A DNA stretch of 64,000 bases from Edaphochlamys debaryana (GCA_016858145.1 JAEHOE010000081.1:248001-312000); one strand, 5' to 3'. Counted from the stretch's first letter, positions 10,671-22,761 are shown. Made by a program: numbers and translations. Notes: a model not told the origin generated them from the letters alone.

Positions 10671-12778
10671 CTACCCCGCAGCCTGCGCCTCCGCCTCCTC
10701 CTCAGCCCGCACCCACGCCTGCACCTGCGCCCGCCACCCCGGCTCTCGCTCGTACACATCCCGGGCCGCCCTCGCCACCGCGGCCCAGTCCACCTCCCCC
10801 ACGGCCTGCCGCAGCCAGCGCAGCGCCGGCCGGGGCACCCATTGGGAAATTGCGTCGCTCATCAGAGCCGTGTTCTGCTGCCGTGTGCCGCCCAGGGGCA
10901 GGCCCGCGCGCCGCAGGGCCTCCAGGGTCAGCAGGTCGCCGCGCTCGGCGGCCGTCCGGTACGGGTACATGGAACTACTGTGCCAGTAGCGGAAGGCTGC
11001 CTGCCGGTTGGGTTGATAGGGCGAGAAAGGGTGGGCACTCTTCAGGGCGATAGGGCGAGAAAGAGTGGGCAGTGCTGGGACGGGAGAGAAAGCAGCGGCA
11101 CACCCAGATGGACCTGCCGGGGCGAGGGCCTGGTGGGTGCGGCCAAGTCGAGTGGCCGGTGGTGGGGCGCTGATTCTGCCCCGCCCCCTTAACCCCGAAG
11201 TGGGGCACGCACGGGTTCGCCCGTTGCGTAGCTGCTATTATTATTATTCAGCGGCACACCACCGGCCAGGTTCGGTGCATAGGCACAAAGGAGGAGGCGG
11301 GGGAAGGACGTCGCCGCTCCGGTCCACAGCGTAGGGGGGCACACGGCAGCCCAGGCGCTACCCGGCGTCATGCGCGGTCGTACCTGCTGCTGCACGTCCG
11401 CGCCCCACTCCGGCAGCCGCTCGAGCACTGCCACGCAGCCGCCCTCGGCAGCGACGTGCCAGGGGCTTGGGCCGGGGCCCACGCCCCGCTCGCGCAGCCA
11501 CGTCACCAGCTCCAGGCTCCCGGAGCGAAGGGCTGCATTGAAGGCCCAGGGTCCTTCGGCCTGCAGCGCCTCTGCCCCAAACGTCTCCACCACCCAGCTG
11601 ACCGTTGCCAGATTTCCTAAGCCACACGCAAGGACCAGCAGCTTCGGAGGCTGGGGCAGGCGGCAGCCCGCGGCGTGCAGCGTCCTCAGCGCCTCCGTGT
11701 GGGCCCCCTCCACAGCCGTACTGCACTGCGATGGCCCTGGCCGCAAGCCGCGGGCCAGCAGCCACCGAACGGCGTCGGCCCGGCCCCCTTTGGCCGCCGC
11801 GCTGACGGTCGATTGAACGACCGGGAAGCCCATGCCCTCCACCAGCAGGGTCAGCCGGGCGACGGCGTCAGGGCAGGAGGCGGCGCCATTGCAAGCAAAC
11901 GAGGTCCGATTTGCGCCCTGCAAGATGCACGCACGGAAAAATGGGCCTGAACTGCTGAGGCCCGAAAGGCTGTTCAACTCGTCCTGAAAGCACAGCATAT
12001 AACCGCAACGCCCCACCTGCTCCAGCAGCCACGCCACCTTGGCTGCCTAGTCGGGGGTGGGGCTGCGGGCGGCGGCAAGCAGAGCCCTGGTGGAGGCATT
12101 GCCATCGTCCCACTCCCGCCACAGCTCCTGGAGAGTTCCCAGGTCGCAGCCCTCCGCCGCTGCTTCCAGGATGCCCCGCGCAGAGACGTTGCTGTCGGGT
12201 CCCGGGGGCGCCTTGCGCAGGAGGGTCCGCATGAGCTCCGGGTGACCCCCGAGCGCAGCGGAGGTCACACACTCCGGGTGGCACGCGCACCCCTGCTCCA
12301 GGAGCCAGTCACACACCGCCAGATGACCGCCCTTGGCGGCGGCGGCCAAGGGGCCTTGGGGAAGGTATGATCCCTCCAGCGGGTATCCCCGCTCCGCCAG
12401 CCAGCGGCACATGTGCAGATGGCCGGCGGCAGCGGCGGCCGCCATCACGGACACGGTCGGGCACAGCCCTGCCGCCGCCAGCGCCACCTCCAGGTTAGCC
12501 ACATCCCCGCTGGAGGCCGTCAGGCACAGCAGCTGCCAACGGCGATTGTAGGAGAGGGCGCGGCAGGTCCCAGGGGCGGACCAGTGCGCGGCGAAGGCCG
12601 CAGACGGGGAGGGCTGCGAGAGCCGCACCAAGGCGTGCTCCCTGAACTGCTCAGCGGTAGCACGGCTTACGAGTCGCAGCGTGCAAGCTACCTCGTTGGG
12701 CGGCAGGAAGCTCGCGATGCGGCCGAGAATGTCCGGACCACAGACGTCCTTCGCGAGCGCATTCGGGTCCACTTCCAT
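10671..12778 (-). pseudogene. F-box-like/ankyrin-repeat gene, near-intact but with an in-frame TAG
   Basis: Exons 12778-12017, 11917-11384 and 11000-10671 join in frame (762, 534 and 330 bases, both introns phase 0). The start ATG is at 12778. Residues about 12-50 (PDILGRIASFLPPNEVACTL and onward) resemble an F-box. The rest is a run of ankyrin-like repeats with motifs such as HMCRWLAERG, ALGGHPELMRALL-type and SGSLELVTWLRERG. A single base change turns the Trp codon of the SPTPDW motif into TAG at 12049-12047 (codon 244), just before the exon 1 donor. All other family members seen keep Trp. If real, the protein stops after exon 1; the rest is otherwise undamaged, so the lesion is recent or an assembly error. 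An F-box-ankyrin protein would recruit substrates to an SCF ligase (inference). Confidence 0.75.
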
Positions 12779-14218
12779 GACTGTATACTACTGTGCAAGT
12801 TTTATCCATAGCATCCGGGCACACGCGGCTATCAGTTCACGTCGCGACCGTGTCTTCATGCCGCATGCTGTTGCTGCAACGGAAGCCGCATCGACTGTCC
12901 TAAGGCCGGAGGCCGTGGGCGTCGGTCTTCACATACACACATCCAAGTTTAATGACAGTACGAATACAGCTTTGTACGCCGAGCGCTGCATGCGCCAAGT
13001 ACCCCGAACCCCGAACAAGAAGGCGCCTCCACAAGCCCCCACAAGCCCCGGGGGCCCCCGACAGCCTCCCGGGTGCCGGCAGTATGCATCGCTGAGGCAG
13101 GGCCTAACCTAGCGGCAGCCGCGCGCCGGCGCGCGCCTACGTTAGCCCCTGCCTCAGCGATGCATACTGCTGGCACCCTCCGTCCACATGCGCTGCGGAA
13201 GCGGCTACACCAACGCGCCCAGCTGCATCCCCCGCCCGGCGACGTCCTGACTACACGGCATGGCCCTTGCGAGTACAGACCACCTCCCCCCTCCCGGTTT
13301 CCCTCTTAGCCTCCGCCTCTGCCTCTGCCACCGGAGACCGCAAGCTACTGTTCCTTACCAGCACCTGCATATCTATGCATGGGCCGCGGGCGCCCATGCA
13401 CGCACTCGCAGCTATATGTGCCCTACACGTCCACTGACCCGACGCAGCGCTGGCAGCACATATAGGATACAGAGTTGCACCGCGATGACCCAACACGCAC
13501 GCCCCGTAGGCCCGAATAGAAATAGACTAACGCCGGGCTTGCACCCTGGCGTGGGTTAAGGAGGGCGTTTGATTGGTTAGATCCGCCACCAGTAGGCCCG
13601 AAGCCAAACTGCTTCCGCGCGCAATCAGTCCCTCAATCACGCCCTGCCGCTCCCTGCGCAGGCGGCAGCCTAGCACAGTAAGGTAGGGCGCCATGTCCAC
13701 TTCGCACCACCTCCCGCCACACAGCCTGAGCCCCCCAAAGGAACAGCTGTTGCAGGCGGGGGCCGACATGCACCCCCACAGCGCGACCGTGGACAGCACC
13801 GCACGATACCCGCGCCTTCCCGCCCTCAAGTGGAGACACCCTCCCCAAGCGCCACGAGCTCGCCCCTCTTCGCCCCCTCCGCCACCACCTGCGCCCGTGC
13901 AGGTCCAACCTGCTATGCGTTCAGTCACATCCTCGCCCGTATGTGCCCTTCGAAGATTCTTTACTGTGAGGCAGACCCCACCCTGGCTAACGCCCTGTGC
14001 CCCGCGAGGGCTCTATGCATCTCTTGGTCACAGCAGACCGCAAGGCCACAGACCCCCCGCCGCCTCCTCAGCGTAAACCAGTCCGTTACAAGTCAATTGC
14101 TAATGCGGCCGTGCAGGGCCAAAATGCTCCGTGTGAAGGAGAGCGCTCCGTTCTCCGTGTGAAGGAGAGCCCTCTATGTACCTCACCAGCCCCGGCCCCG
14201 GCGCCGCCAGCGCCCACG
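12779..14218. other. Intergenic region between two ankyrin loci, with a perfect-stem inverted repeat
   Basis: This presumably contains the promoter of the 10671-12778 locus and 3' flank of the 14219-16287 gene. Only the inverted repeat at 13071-13178 stands out. From about 13970 the sequence is part of the block duplicated at about 52090. No coding region could be supported. Confidence 0.4.
13071..13178. repeat. Long hairpin: 32-bp inverted repeat arms around a GC-rich self-complementary loop
   Basis: Arms 13071-13102 and 13147-13178 are reverse complements with one mismatch. The intervening 44 bases continue the pairing with small bulges (CTAAC near 13104 with GTTAG near 13141) and end in a palindromic GCGCGCCGGCGCGC core. 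The transcript would fold into a stem of about 50 base pairs. It could be a miniature foldback element, a small-RNA precursor or a recombination scar. No target-site duplication is evident, and it lies in the part unique to copy 1. Confidence 0.75.
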
Positions 14219-16287
14219 CTACTCGCGCCCCGCAGCCCCGGTCCTCGCACTCGAGGCCCATCGGACCAGCGCCTTCCCCACCACCTCCCTCACCCGGCGG
14301 AAAGACCTGCTGCGCGTCTCGGCCTCCGCCTCGGCCTGCACCCACGCCTGCACCTCTGCCCGCCACCCCGCACGCGATGTGGTGGCGCGGGCCGCCTCCG
14401 CCGCCGCGGCCCAGTCCACCTCGCCCACGGCCCGCCGCAGCCAGCGGAGCGCCGGCAGGGGCGCCCTGACAGAGATTGCCTTGCCGACCAGCGCCTTCCT
14501 CTCCTGCCGTGTGCCGCACAGGGGCAGGCCCAGGCGCAGCAGGGCCTCCAGGGTCGGCAGGTCTCCGGACCCAGCCGCCAGGAGGTATGGGTGGTTGTGC
14601 GAGTGGAAGGCCGCCTGCGGAACGGGGTGGTCGCAAGGAGGCGAGGGAGGTTGCAGTAAGAGGGTCGGCTCTGAGGAGAAGACGGGAGAATGGGCATCAA
14701 TGCAGGGTCAGCGAGGCAATGTAAGAGGCTAGGTGCGGAACATGATGGCGGGAAGTGGGCGGGGCCAAGGTGGTGCAACCAGAAGCAGGGAGGGGCAGAA
14801 TCGGAGGGGCGGTCAGCACTGGCATGGCACTACCGGTACCCTGCATCAGGCACGGCCGCACCTGCACGTCCGCGCCCCACTCCGCCAGCAGCTCGAGCAC
14901 AGCCACGCAGCCGCCCCCGGCAGCGCTCAGCCAAAGGTCTGAGCCGAAGCCCACGCCCCTCTCCCGCAGCCACGTCACCAGCTCCAGGCTCCCGGACCGG
15001 AGGGCCGCATCGAAGGCCCCGGGCCCCGCCGCTTGCAGCGTTTTAGCCCCGCACGCCTCCAGCGCCCAGCTTGCGGTCTCCACGCTCCCGGAGGTGCACG
15101 CGAAGGCCAGCATATCCTTAGGCGGGGGCAGCTTGCAGCCCGCGGCGTGCAGCACCCTCAGCACCTCCGTGTGGCCCTGCCCTGCAGCCTGGCGATAGAC
15201 CCTCAGGTCTGTGGGCCGCAAGCCCCCGGCCAGCAGCCAGCGAAGGGCGTCGGCCCGGCCGGCCCTGGCTGCTGCGTCGACCGCGGACGCGTCGACCGGG
15301 AAGCCCATGCCCTCCACCAGCAGGGTCAGCCGGGCGAGGGCGTCCGGGCAGGAGGCGGCGGCTGCAGCGATGGACTCCCGGCTCTGCACAGAACCCTGTG
15401 CGTTGGGAAAGGGTGATACAAGCGCCTCGGAAGCAAGAAGACATGCAAATCGTAGAGCACCACCATTTCCATAAGGCCCCTGTAACGGACGTTTGCTACC
15501 GCCTGCCCTCACCCCCCACCTGCTCCAGCAGCCACGCCACCTTGGCCGCCCAGTCGGGGGTGGGGCTGCGGGCGGCGGCAGCGGCAGCAGCGCGCAGCAT
15601 GCTCTGGTCGCCGCCTGCTCCATCTCGCCACAGGTCCTGGAGGGTTCCAAGGTCGCAGCCCTCCGTCGCTGCACTCAGCAGGTCTGCCATGGGAACGTCT
15701 CCGCTGGGGCCCGGGGGCGCCTTGCGCAGGAGGGCCCGCATGAGCTCCGGGTGACCCCCGAGCGCAGCGGAGGTCACGCACCCCTTGCTCCAAGCGCACC
15801 CCTGCTCCAGGAGCCACTCGCACACCTCCGCATGGCCGCCCTTGGCGGCGGCTGTAAGGAGGCTCTCGGCTGTGTAGGGTCCATCCAGCAGGCAGCCCCG
15901 CTCAGCAGCAAGCCGGCGGCACACGTGCAGCTGCCCGGCGGCAGCCGCTGCCACCATCACCTCCACGGTCGGGCACAGCCCGGTTGCCTCCAGCGCCACC
16001 TTCAGGTTGCCCACATGCCCGCTGGCGGCCGTCAGGCACACCAGCTGCCGTCGACGCTTGAGGGATAGCGTGCGGCAGGGCGCCGGGGCGGACCAGCGAG
16101 CGGCGAAGGCCGCAGGCGGGGAGGGCTGCGAGAGCTGCACCACGTTGTGCTTCTGGAGCCCCTGAGCAGTAGCACGACTCACAAGTCGCAGGTTGCAAGC
16201 TACGTCGTTGGGCGGCAGGAAGCTCGCGATGTGGCCGAGGATGTCTGCACAGAAGACGCTCTCGAGCGCATCCAGAGTTGCGGCCAT
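14219..16287 (-). CDS. F-box-like/ankyrin-repeat protein (copy 1 of an intact pair), three exons
   Basis: Exons 16287-15520, 15395-14862 and 14614-14219 (768, 534 and 396 bases) join in frame to give 565 residues, all with GT-AG junctions in phase 0. The ATG at 16287 is preferred because it matches the paralog at 54468. Residues about 12-50 hold the F-box-like segment (ADILGHIASFLPPNDVACNL). Ankyrin-like helices follow through exons 1 and 2 (for example QLHVCRRLAAERG, HAEVCEWLLEQG, GHPELMRALLRK, GHTEVLRVLHAAG, SGSLELVTWLRERG). Exon 3 adds a helical, Ala/Glu/Arg-rich C-terminus. The paralog at 52367-54468 differs by only a few residues and keeps every splice site, so both look functional. Role as a ubiquitin-ligase substrate receptor is inference; the F-box call is by motif shape only. 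Confidence 0.8.
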
Positions 16288-17832
16288 GTTTGCTATCAAT
16301 AATACGACAACACGTGTGAGATCCTGCAGAGCCAGTCGAGGGCCTATTGGTGGCCCGCGTTCGTAGACGGTTCCTCTTCTACTTCTCGGCTAGTACACGA
16401 CCTCCTTGCTTCGCACAGCGCGTACCCAGAGAGGTGCAAGAAATGGGTTATTAGGCCTCGCGCCAAGTTGCCAGGACGATTGCGGTGCACAAGGCCCCGA
16501 CATGCCCGGGGGGTATCTGGTAGCGGGGTATCTGGCAGCTGCCCCATGCTGCTGGGTTCACGTCTGTGCCTGGTCTGAGCGTGTAAGCTGCGCAACATTG
16601 GGGCTTGCCTCCTTTGGGGGAGATGGATGTGGGGCTGGGGTCCACGCGTGTCAGGGGCGGCGGGGCCCGGCGGCCAAGGAGGCAGGCGAAGGGGCAGGGG
16701 CCCTGCGAATCGACCCCGTCCCCAGTCCCCCCCGTTCCCACCAGTGACCAATCTACCTGGCCGCCGCCTCTCCAGTCTGATCCTGGTTATCGCCTTTGTC
16801 GTGAGTGTCCCCCAGGCCCGTCTGACATAAACAAAGCCAGCAGACTGGGCAGAGGCATCACTTAGGACCGCCTGTTGTGACCGGCCGAGCCGCTCACGGC
16901 CCCGGTCTCCTGGGAAGTGGAACAAGTCTGGGGGCGAACGTGCGATTCCTGCTATTCGTGGCACTGTTGTGGCCCTCTGTGGTAGAGCGCACACAAGTCA
17001 GCTGGCAGGGTCTGACCCAACGAGCTGGATACCCGCCAAGAAGCATACGTACATCAGCACTACGGCAGCTCCCTTACAGCAGTTCGCGCCAAGCCCTTAC
17101 AGGCTCTTCCGCCCAGCATTCCGGCGGGCCTTGCCCCTACCCCAGCAAGTGCCCTGTACATCTCCCACCGTCTCGTATCGCATGCGCCCCCGAAGCGGGC
17201 CGCTATCCCCTGAAGCCCTCCCAAACACAGAGCACACAACCAGCCTCCAGCCCACCTAACACCCCGTGGCCTACCTGCTCCTTGCCCCAAGCCTAGACCT
17301 ACTGCATGCCTCCAAGCCCCGGTCATGTGAGAGGAGCCCCACTGCCCTGGCCTGGGCATCGCCGCCGGCGCCAGCACGACAAACAGCACGCGTCTGAAGC
17401 ACTTTCCATCCTCATCGTACAGACCGCACGATGCTGCTGCCCTTACCAAGCCATCCGTGCGTCCAGGCCTACAGTTCCGCCAACCCCTAACGCCGAATCC
17501 AGTGTGGGTCAGCACACCCCTCCCCCTACGCTGCACGGCCCCTGTGAGTACAGTGACCCCTCCCCCGTCCAAGTGCGGGGCCCCTCCCTCCTAGCCTGAG
17601 ACAGCCCCGCACCGGAGGGCTAGAGCCCCCCCAAGCTCCGTACTCCTCACTCCCGCTGCCACTCCTGACGCTGCCATAAGCCGTGCCGTGCCGTACCCTC
17701 GCCACATGCCCCGAGCGCCCTTACAAGCACCCGTCATCGTGCTCCGCGTCCTCCCGACCCCACGGACCTCAACCGTCAACCCCCTCCGCCTCTTGCTTGA
17801 CCTCAGCCTTGCCTGCACCCACCCCACCCCTT
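16288..17832. other. Intergenic stretch shared with 54469-55990, no gene supported
   Basis: The two copies align over almost the whole interval, but copy 2 has deletions and insertions that are not multiples of three (for example near 16695 against 54850), which breaks every long reading frame in one copy or the other. It probably contains the promoter of the gene at 14219-16287 and the 3' flank of the gene at 17833-19824. Confidence 0.5.
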
Positions 17833-19824
17833 TCAGAGCCCGGCTGCCCACCCTCTGAGGCCCCTGCACCGCGGCGGCCCGGTTCGGCTTCCCCACGCGG
17901 CCACCGCCCGCTGCAGCCAGCCCCGCGCCGGCACGGGCGCGTCTCCGGATGCCATGTCGACCAGCGCCTCCCACTCCTGCCGTGTGCTGCCCAGGGGCAG
18001 GCCCAGGCACCACAGGGCCTCCAGAATCAAAACGTCCCCGCGCTTGGCCGCCGTGACGTACGGATACGCGAAGGGCGATGTGTCCTGAGGGCAGGGCAGG
18101 GGTGGGGTGTTTGAAGCTGAGAAGCGGGATCACGTCGCCGGGGAGGGAGCGAAGTAAGGTGGGGGCGGGGTTCAAGCCACGGGGCCGTGGCAGCTGGGAA
18201 GGGCGGAAGAAACGAGGGAGCATCACTTCAGCCTGAGCTGTGCACGTACATACCTCCGGATCCGCGTCGCCCCCCGCCAGCAGCTTGAGCACAGCCCTGC
18301 AGCCGCCCCGGGCAGCCGAGTCCCAGGGATCGTGGTCGGGCCCCACGCCGCTCTCCCACAGCCACGTCACCAGCTCCAGGCTCCCGGAGCGAAGGGCCGC
18401 ATCGAAAGGTGAGGGAACCGACGGCAACTCCGCCGCCGCACCGAGCACCTCCGCCCCAAACGTCTCCACCACCCAGCGGGCCGTCTCCACGCTCCCGGAG
18501 GTGCAGGCATGGACCATAAGATCCCGCGGCGGGAGCAGCTCGCAGCCCGCGGCGTGCAGCGCCCTCAGCACCTCCGTGTGGCCCCACTCCGCAGCCCACC
18601 GGACTGCCGCCATGCGCTGTCCGATGACGGCTACGGCAGTTGGCCGGAAGCCGCGGGCCAGCAGCCAGCGCACGGTGTCGGTCTGCCCCTCCTCGATTGC
18701 TGCGTCGACCGCGGAGGCGTCGAGCGGGAAGCCCATGCCCTCCACCAGCAGGGTCAGCCTGGCGACGCCGTCCGGGCACAGTGCAGCGGCGTCGCAAGCC
18801 CCGTGGGACCCAATCGCGCCCTGCGGGACGGACAGAACGAGGAGAGGGTCGTGAAGGGATAGTAATGGATCGCGACCTCGCGGTGTGAAGGGGTAGTGAT
18901 GCATCGCGAGGTGGCCTCCGTCGCGCGGGTTAAACATCGCTGACGAAGCGTAGCAGTGGCCTCCAGAAGTCCCCGTGTGTGTTCCCGCCGGCCCACAGGC
19001 GCAAAGCGTCCTTTCTGGCTGCCCTTCCCCCTCCCTCCCACCTGCTCCAGCAGCCACGCCACCTTGGCCGCCCAGTCGGGGGTGGGGCTGCGGGCGGCGG
19101 CGGTAGGGGCAAGGCGCCGCACACGCTCCCAATTCACACCAGCGGATCCCTCTGCAGCCCACTCCCGCCACAGGTCCTGGAGGGTTCCAAGGTCGCAGCC
19201 CTCCGCCGCTGCACTCAGCAGGCCTTCCGTGGAAACGGTGCCGCTGGGGCCCGGGGGCGCCTTGCGCAGGAGTGCCCGCATGAGCTCAGGGTGGCCCCCG
19301 AGCGCAGCGGAGGTCACGCACTCCTCGCTCCAAGCGCACCCCTGCTCCAGGAGCCACTCGCACACCTCCGCATGCCCGCCCTTGGAGGCGGCTGTGAGGA
19401 GGCTTTTGGCTGTGTAGGGACCCTCCAGCAGGCAGCCCCGCTCAGCAGCAAGCCAGCGGCACACGTGCAGCTGGCCGGCGGCAGCCGCTGCCACCATCAC
19501 CTCCACGGTCGGGCACAGCCCCGTCGCCGCCAGCGCCACCTTCAGGTTGCCCACATTCCCGCTGGCGGCGGTCAGGCATAGCAGCTGCATTCGGCGCTTG
19601 CGGGAGAGGGAAAAGCAGGCGTGCTTGAGCCAGTGGGCGGCGAAGGCATGAGTTGGGGTTGGCTGCGAGAGCTGCACCATGGTGTGCTCCCTGAACTGCT
19701 CAGCGGTAGAGCGGCTCACGAGTCGCAGCGTGCAAGCGATCTCGTTCGGCTGCAGGAAGGTCGCGACGCGGCCGAGGATGTCTGTGCTGAACACCCTCTC
19801 GAGCACATCCGGGCTTGCTGCCAT
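17833..19824 (-). CDS. F-box-like/ankyrin-repeat protein, three exons
   Basis: Exons 19824-19042, 18820-18254 and 18084-17833 (783, 567 and 252 bases) join in frame to 533 residues with phase-0 GT-AG introns. The N-terminus carries the F-box-like segment (TDILGRVATFLQPNEIACTL). Ankyrin-like repeats follow (QLHVCRWLAAERG, HAEVCEWLLEQG, GHPELMRALLRK, GHTEVLRALHAAG, SGSLELVTWLWESG). Exon 3 is shorter than in its relatives: after the region equivalent to LRRAVGEVDWAA it reads into a different frame and stops at 17833, so an older frameshift may have replaced the usual Ala/Glu-rich tail. The frame is otherwise open. The duplicate at 55991-57944 carries the same exon 3 end plus a new 4-base insertion in exon 2. 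Confidence 0.75.
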
Positions 19825-21224
19825 TCTACGAAGCTATGGTGTGGTATAGTGAATGGCTGAATGACGTAGATCCCTCACGTTCCGCGAGCACACCTATGTC
19901 GCTGGCTTCCCGCCCAAACGCGTTGGCTCGCTGTGAGTCTACTCGCTCCAGTCTCAGGCTTTGCGCTGCCACGGCTCAGTCTATGGCGCTGCCCCGCGCC
20001 CTCCCCTGTATTGCGCCCCGGACACGCCTTGCATTCCCCCCATTCCCCGCACCGCGGCCCCGCCGCCTCGGCCTCTCCAGGACACAACCCACAACCCTTG
20101 CCCGCAAGCCAGGTGCCCGTGACCAACAGCCGTACTTGCCCTCAAGATCGAACAGAGGCTTGCTCTTGACACCGAACCTCCTCGCAGGAACTGCCGGCAT
20201 CTCGCCGGAACTGCCCCAATGCAGACTTGGAATACGTTGTCGTCCGGACTACGCTGCACCTGTGGCCCCTGCGAGCATAGGACCCCAACTGCCCCAATGC
20301 AGACCCGCGCCCGACATCGGTGCCTGCAGGTTCCACAGGTGCCGCTGCCCTTGCCAGCTCGCCTGCAGCTGTGCGTGCCTTCTCTGCTGGTGTTCTACAC
20401 AGGGCCTATGCCCACGGTCCCCAGCTGGCCGCCCACAGGTCTGCGTAGTTCGCGACCACGCCCTACGCCCCTCCACCAAGCGCTACGCTTCGTTGATGTC
20501 TTCTATCCCCAGCTGGCGTCTTCCCCAAGGCAGTACGGGGCGCCGGTCACGGGCTGGCGCACACACCATCACGGCCGGGACAGCTGGCCGTCAGCGCAGG
20601 CCCGGGAGCTGACTCATGCTTCCAGAGGAGGGTCACCCCCACCTCAGCCTTCATCCTGCACCCTGCGTGTGTCTATGCCTGCATGTGCCGATGGCACCGC
20701 ACTGTCCCGGCTCTCCCAGCCCCACTAGCGTCCTGCACCCCGCATGCGCCCCTAACAACAGAAGCGAGCCGCTGTCCACAGGGCACCGCTAACCAGGCTC
20801 AACCCCGAATCGAGCTCCACCAACTGCCGCACAACCCTGGACCCCGGGCCCAGGTCCCCGCCTCCACGCAACGCGGCTCCAGCCGCAAACCGCCAGCCTC
20901 GCCGTGCGAGTTCCATCCTGTCACCCCGTGCTCCCACCCTCAAAGCCGCACCCTGTCCTGAACTCCTGCCGCCCTCGCTCCGCAACCTTCCATTGAGGCG
21001 CCGCAGGTCTGCCGTTAACCCCCCGCCCTCGCCCTCCCTCCTCCCCTTTGCCTTGCTCACGCCCGAACTGGCCCTCGTGCTAGGCCACAGGCTACAGCTC
21101 GCAACGTGCAAGGCTACCTGTCATGGGTTCCCTGGTGCCCACCCCACCGCACCCCTGGTTCTACCTCCCTCACCCGCGCCCCGCTTCGCCCTCGACTCAC
21201 GTCTTCTCTCCCCTGCGCCCGCAG
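19825..21224. other. Intergenic region up to the duplication edge, no gene supported
   Basis: Up to 21072 this matches 57945-59310 with insertions in copy 2 near 58180-58310. It includes the segment whose inverted copy lies at 1346-1424. From 21073 the sequence is unique and runs into a pyrimidine-rich stretch ending at the splice acceptor of the ACT-domain exon (21224). Confidence 0.5.
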
Positions 21225-21773
21225 GAGGTGGCTGAGGCCCGCGCCGCCGCCGCCAACCTGTCTGACTCTGAGCCCAAGGTGCTGGGCACCCGGCGCAAGG
21301 TGGTGCAGACCACCATTGACGTCAGCGAGGCCTCCAACGGCTCCTGCTCGGTGCTCAAGATCACCACCAAGGACCGCCCCGGCCTCCTGGTGCGTGGACG
21401 GAGGACTGGGGGAGTTGACGGGCTGGGTGCGCGGGCGGAGGCAAGACAGGGTGGGGCCAAGGAAGGTCTTGGGGATGCTGAAGATGAGCACCCCTTAACG
21501 CCGCCGTCTCCCTCCTGCCCTCCTCTTTGTCTGGCACTCCGCCCCTCTCCCCTCTCCCCCCTTCCGACCCAGGTGGACATTGTCCGCGTGCTCAAGGACA
21601 TCAACCTCAACGTGGTCTCTGCCGAGATCGAGACGGAGGGCGCCCTGGCCACAGACGAGTTCTTCATCACCTACCACGGAGAGCCGCTCAGCTCGCCCAT
21701 GGTGACGCTGGTCACCAACTCGCTCCAATACTACCTCTCGCTCGCCGAGGTGGCCAAGGAGGAGTCGTACTGA
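21225..21773 (+). CDS. 3' part of an ACT-domain protein gene (two exons, 5' part missing)
   Basis: Exon 21225-21389 follows a GCAG acceptor and ends at a GTGCGT donor. The next exon, 21573-21773, follows a CCCAG acceptor and ends with TGA. Together they give 121 in-frame residues. The join reconstructs a typical ACT fold: a strand with VLKITTKDRPGLL, helix DIVRVLKDINLNVVSAEI, then DEFFITYHGE. ACT domains bind amino acids or small ligands; algal and plant chloroplast proteins with tandem ACT domains (ACR type) are the closest kind I can name. The expected upstream exons should lie before 21225, but that DNA belongs to the duplicated ankyrin block, where I find no ACT-coding sequence. The gene is therefore truncated by the duplication breakpoint or has a very long upstream intron. 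Confidence 0.75.
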   Translation, partial: EVAEARAAAANLSDSEPKVLGTRRKVVQTTIDVSEASNGSCSVLKITTKDRPGLLVRGRRTGGVDGLGARAEARQGGAKEGLGDAEDEHPLTPPSPSCPPLCLALRPSPLSPLPTQVDIVRVLKDINLNVVSAEIETEGALATDEFFITYHGEPLSSPMVTLVTNSLQYYLSLAEVAKEESY

Positions 21774-22761
21774 GCGGAGTCGCGCGGGGAGGCGAGCCGG
21801 GGAGAGCGGCCTGAGCAGGAGGTGAGAGGAGGGGAGGGGCGGGGAGGGGTGTGGTGGTAGGGCGGGGGCAGGGAGCGGGAGGGACGGGCGCTCGGCAGGG
21901 GCCCGCAGGGGTAGTCCTAGAAGGGGTAGTCCTAGCTAGGTGACAGGGGCTGCATGCGGGAGCTGGAGGCTCCAGGGAAGGGCGGGGCGGGTGCTGGGGT
22001 GGCTTCCCCTTCTTGGCTTGAACCGAGACTGGTGGGGAGCAGTTGCGGCTGCGGCTTGCGTCGGGGAGCAGCTTGGCAGGGGAGTCACAGCCATCGCGGG
22101 AGCAGAGGACAGTGCGGCGGAGCCTCGCAGGCACGACAGGGCCTCGGGGCTTGCCTTCTCCCGGGGGTTTTTGACGCCCTTTGGCCCTGTCCCTGCCCCC
22201 CGGCCTCAGGCTTACAAGTCGTCTGGGGTCGGAGCCTTGCGGCAGCGGCGAGGAGGCCAGTCGGGGCGAGCAGCTGCGGGCGGGGCAACCCATCTCTGAC
22301 TGCGTAGGGCCATATGGCGGAGCGGGGCTGGAGCCAGGAGGAGAGGGCGCGGCGCGGGGCGTTGACCGGCCGCGAGTGGGAGCGGAGGGGCTGTCGGCGG
22401 GTGGTGTAGTCGCTGCTCTTGACAGCAGGGTTGCAAGGCGGAGGCGGCGGGTGGGAGTCAAGCCAGTGATTGCCTTGCAGGGAAGACTCGTGGAGTGAGC
22501 GTGGGTTGCTCAGCAGGGCTGATGACGCGGGTTGCGAGCGGCGGGTGAGGGGGAAAGAGGGGCCTGCGGAGCTGCCCGTTCGTGCTGCGCGTGCCTTGTG
22601 CCGGCTTCTGTGGCGGCTGGTTCTGGGTGCGCGGGTTCAGCGTCGGGCCTCCCAGGCGGGCTGCGGGGAGGGCGCCGCATAGCGTGGGCCGTGCGTGGGG
22701 GCACAGATTGTGCCCATGCCGGTCCTCCCTCGATTCTTGCGAAGCGTACGTACAGCACTAC
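21774..22761. other. 3' flank of the ACT-domain gene and target of element 1
   Basis: GC-rich sequence without a supported gene. It ends with the 5-bp ACTAC (22757-22761) that is repeated after the retrotransposon. I see no clear polyadenylation signal of the TGTAA type. Confidence 0.45.

Larger units (their letters stand above)
1005..21072. repeat. Segmental duplication, copy 1
   Basis: Blocks of this interval recur in the same order downstream: 1005-1907 at 32402-33321, 1908-4236 at 47142-49560, about 4300-6480 at about 49890-52030, and about 13970-21072 at about 52090-59310. Copy 1 alone contains about 6490-13970 (with two ankyrin loci). The right edge is sharp: both copies share sequence up to the run CCCGAACTGGC and then diverge completely, into an ACT-domain gene here and into the elongin C flank in copy 2. 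Similarity is high enough that long stretches differ by only occasional substitutions and small indels. Confidence 0.85.

Noticed and set aside
16877..17296. Open frames between the two ankyrin genes of copy 1
   Set aside because: The duplicate at 55031 has frame-breaking differences and no motif is recognisable.
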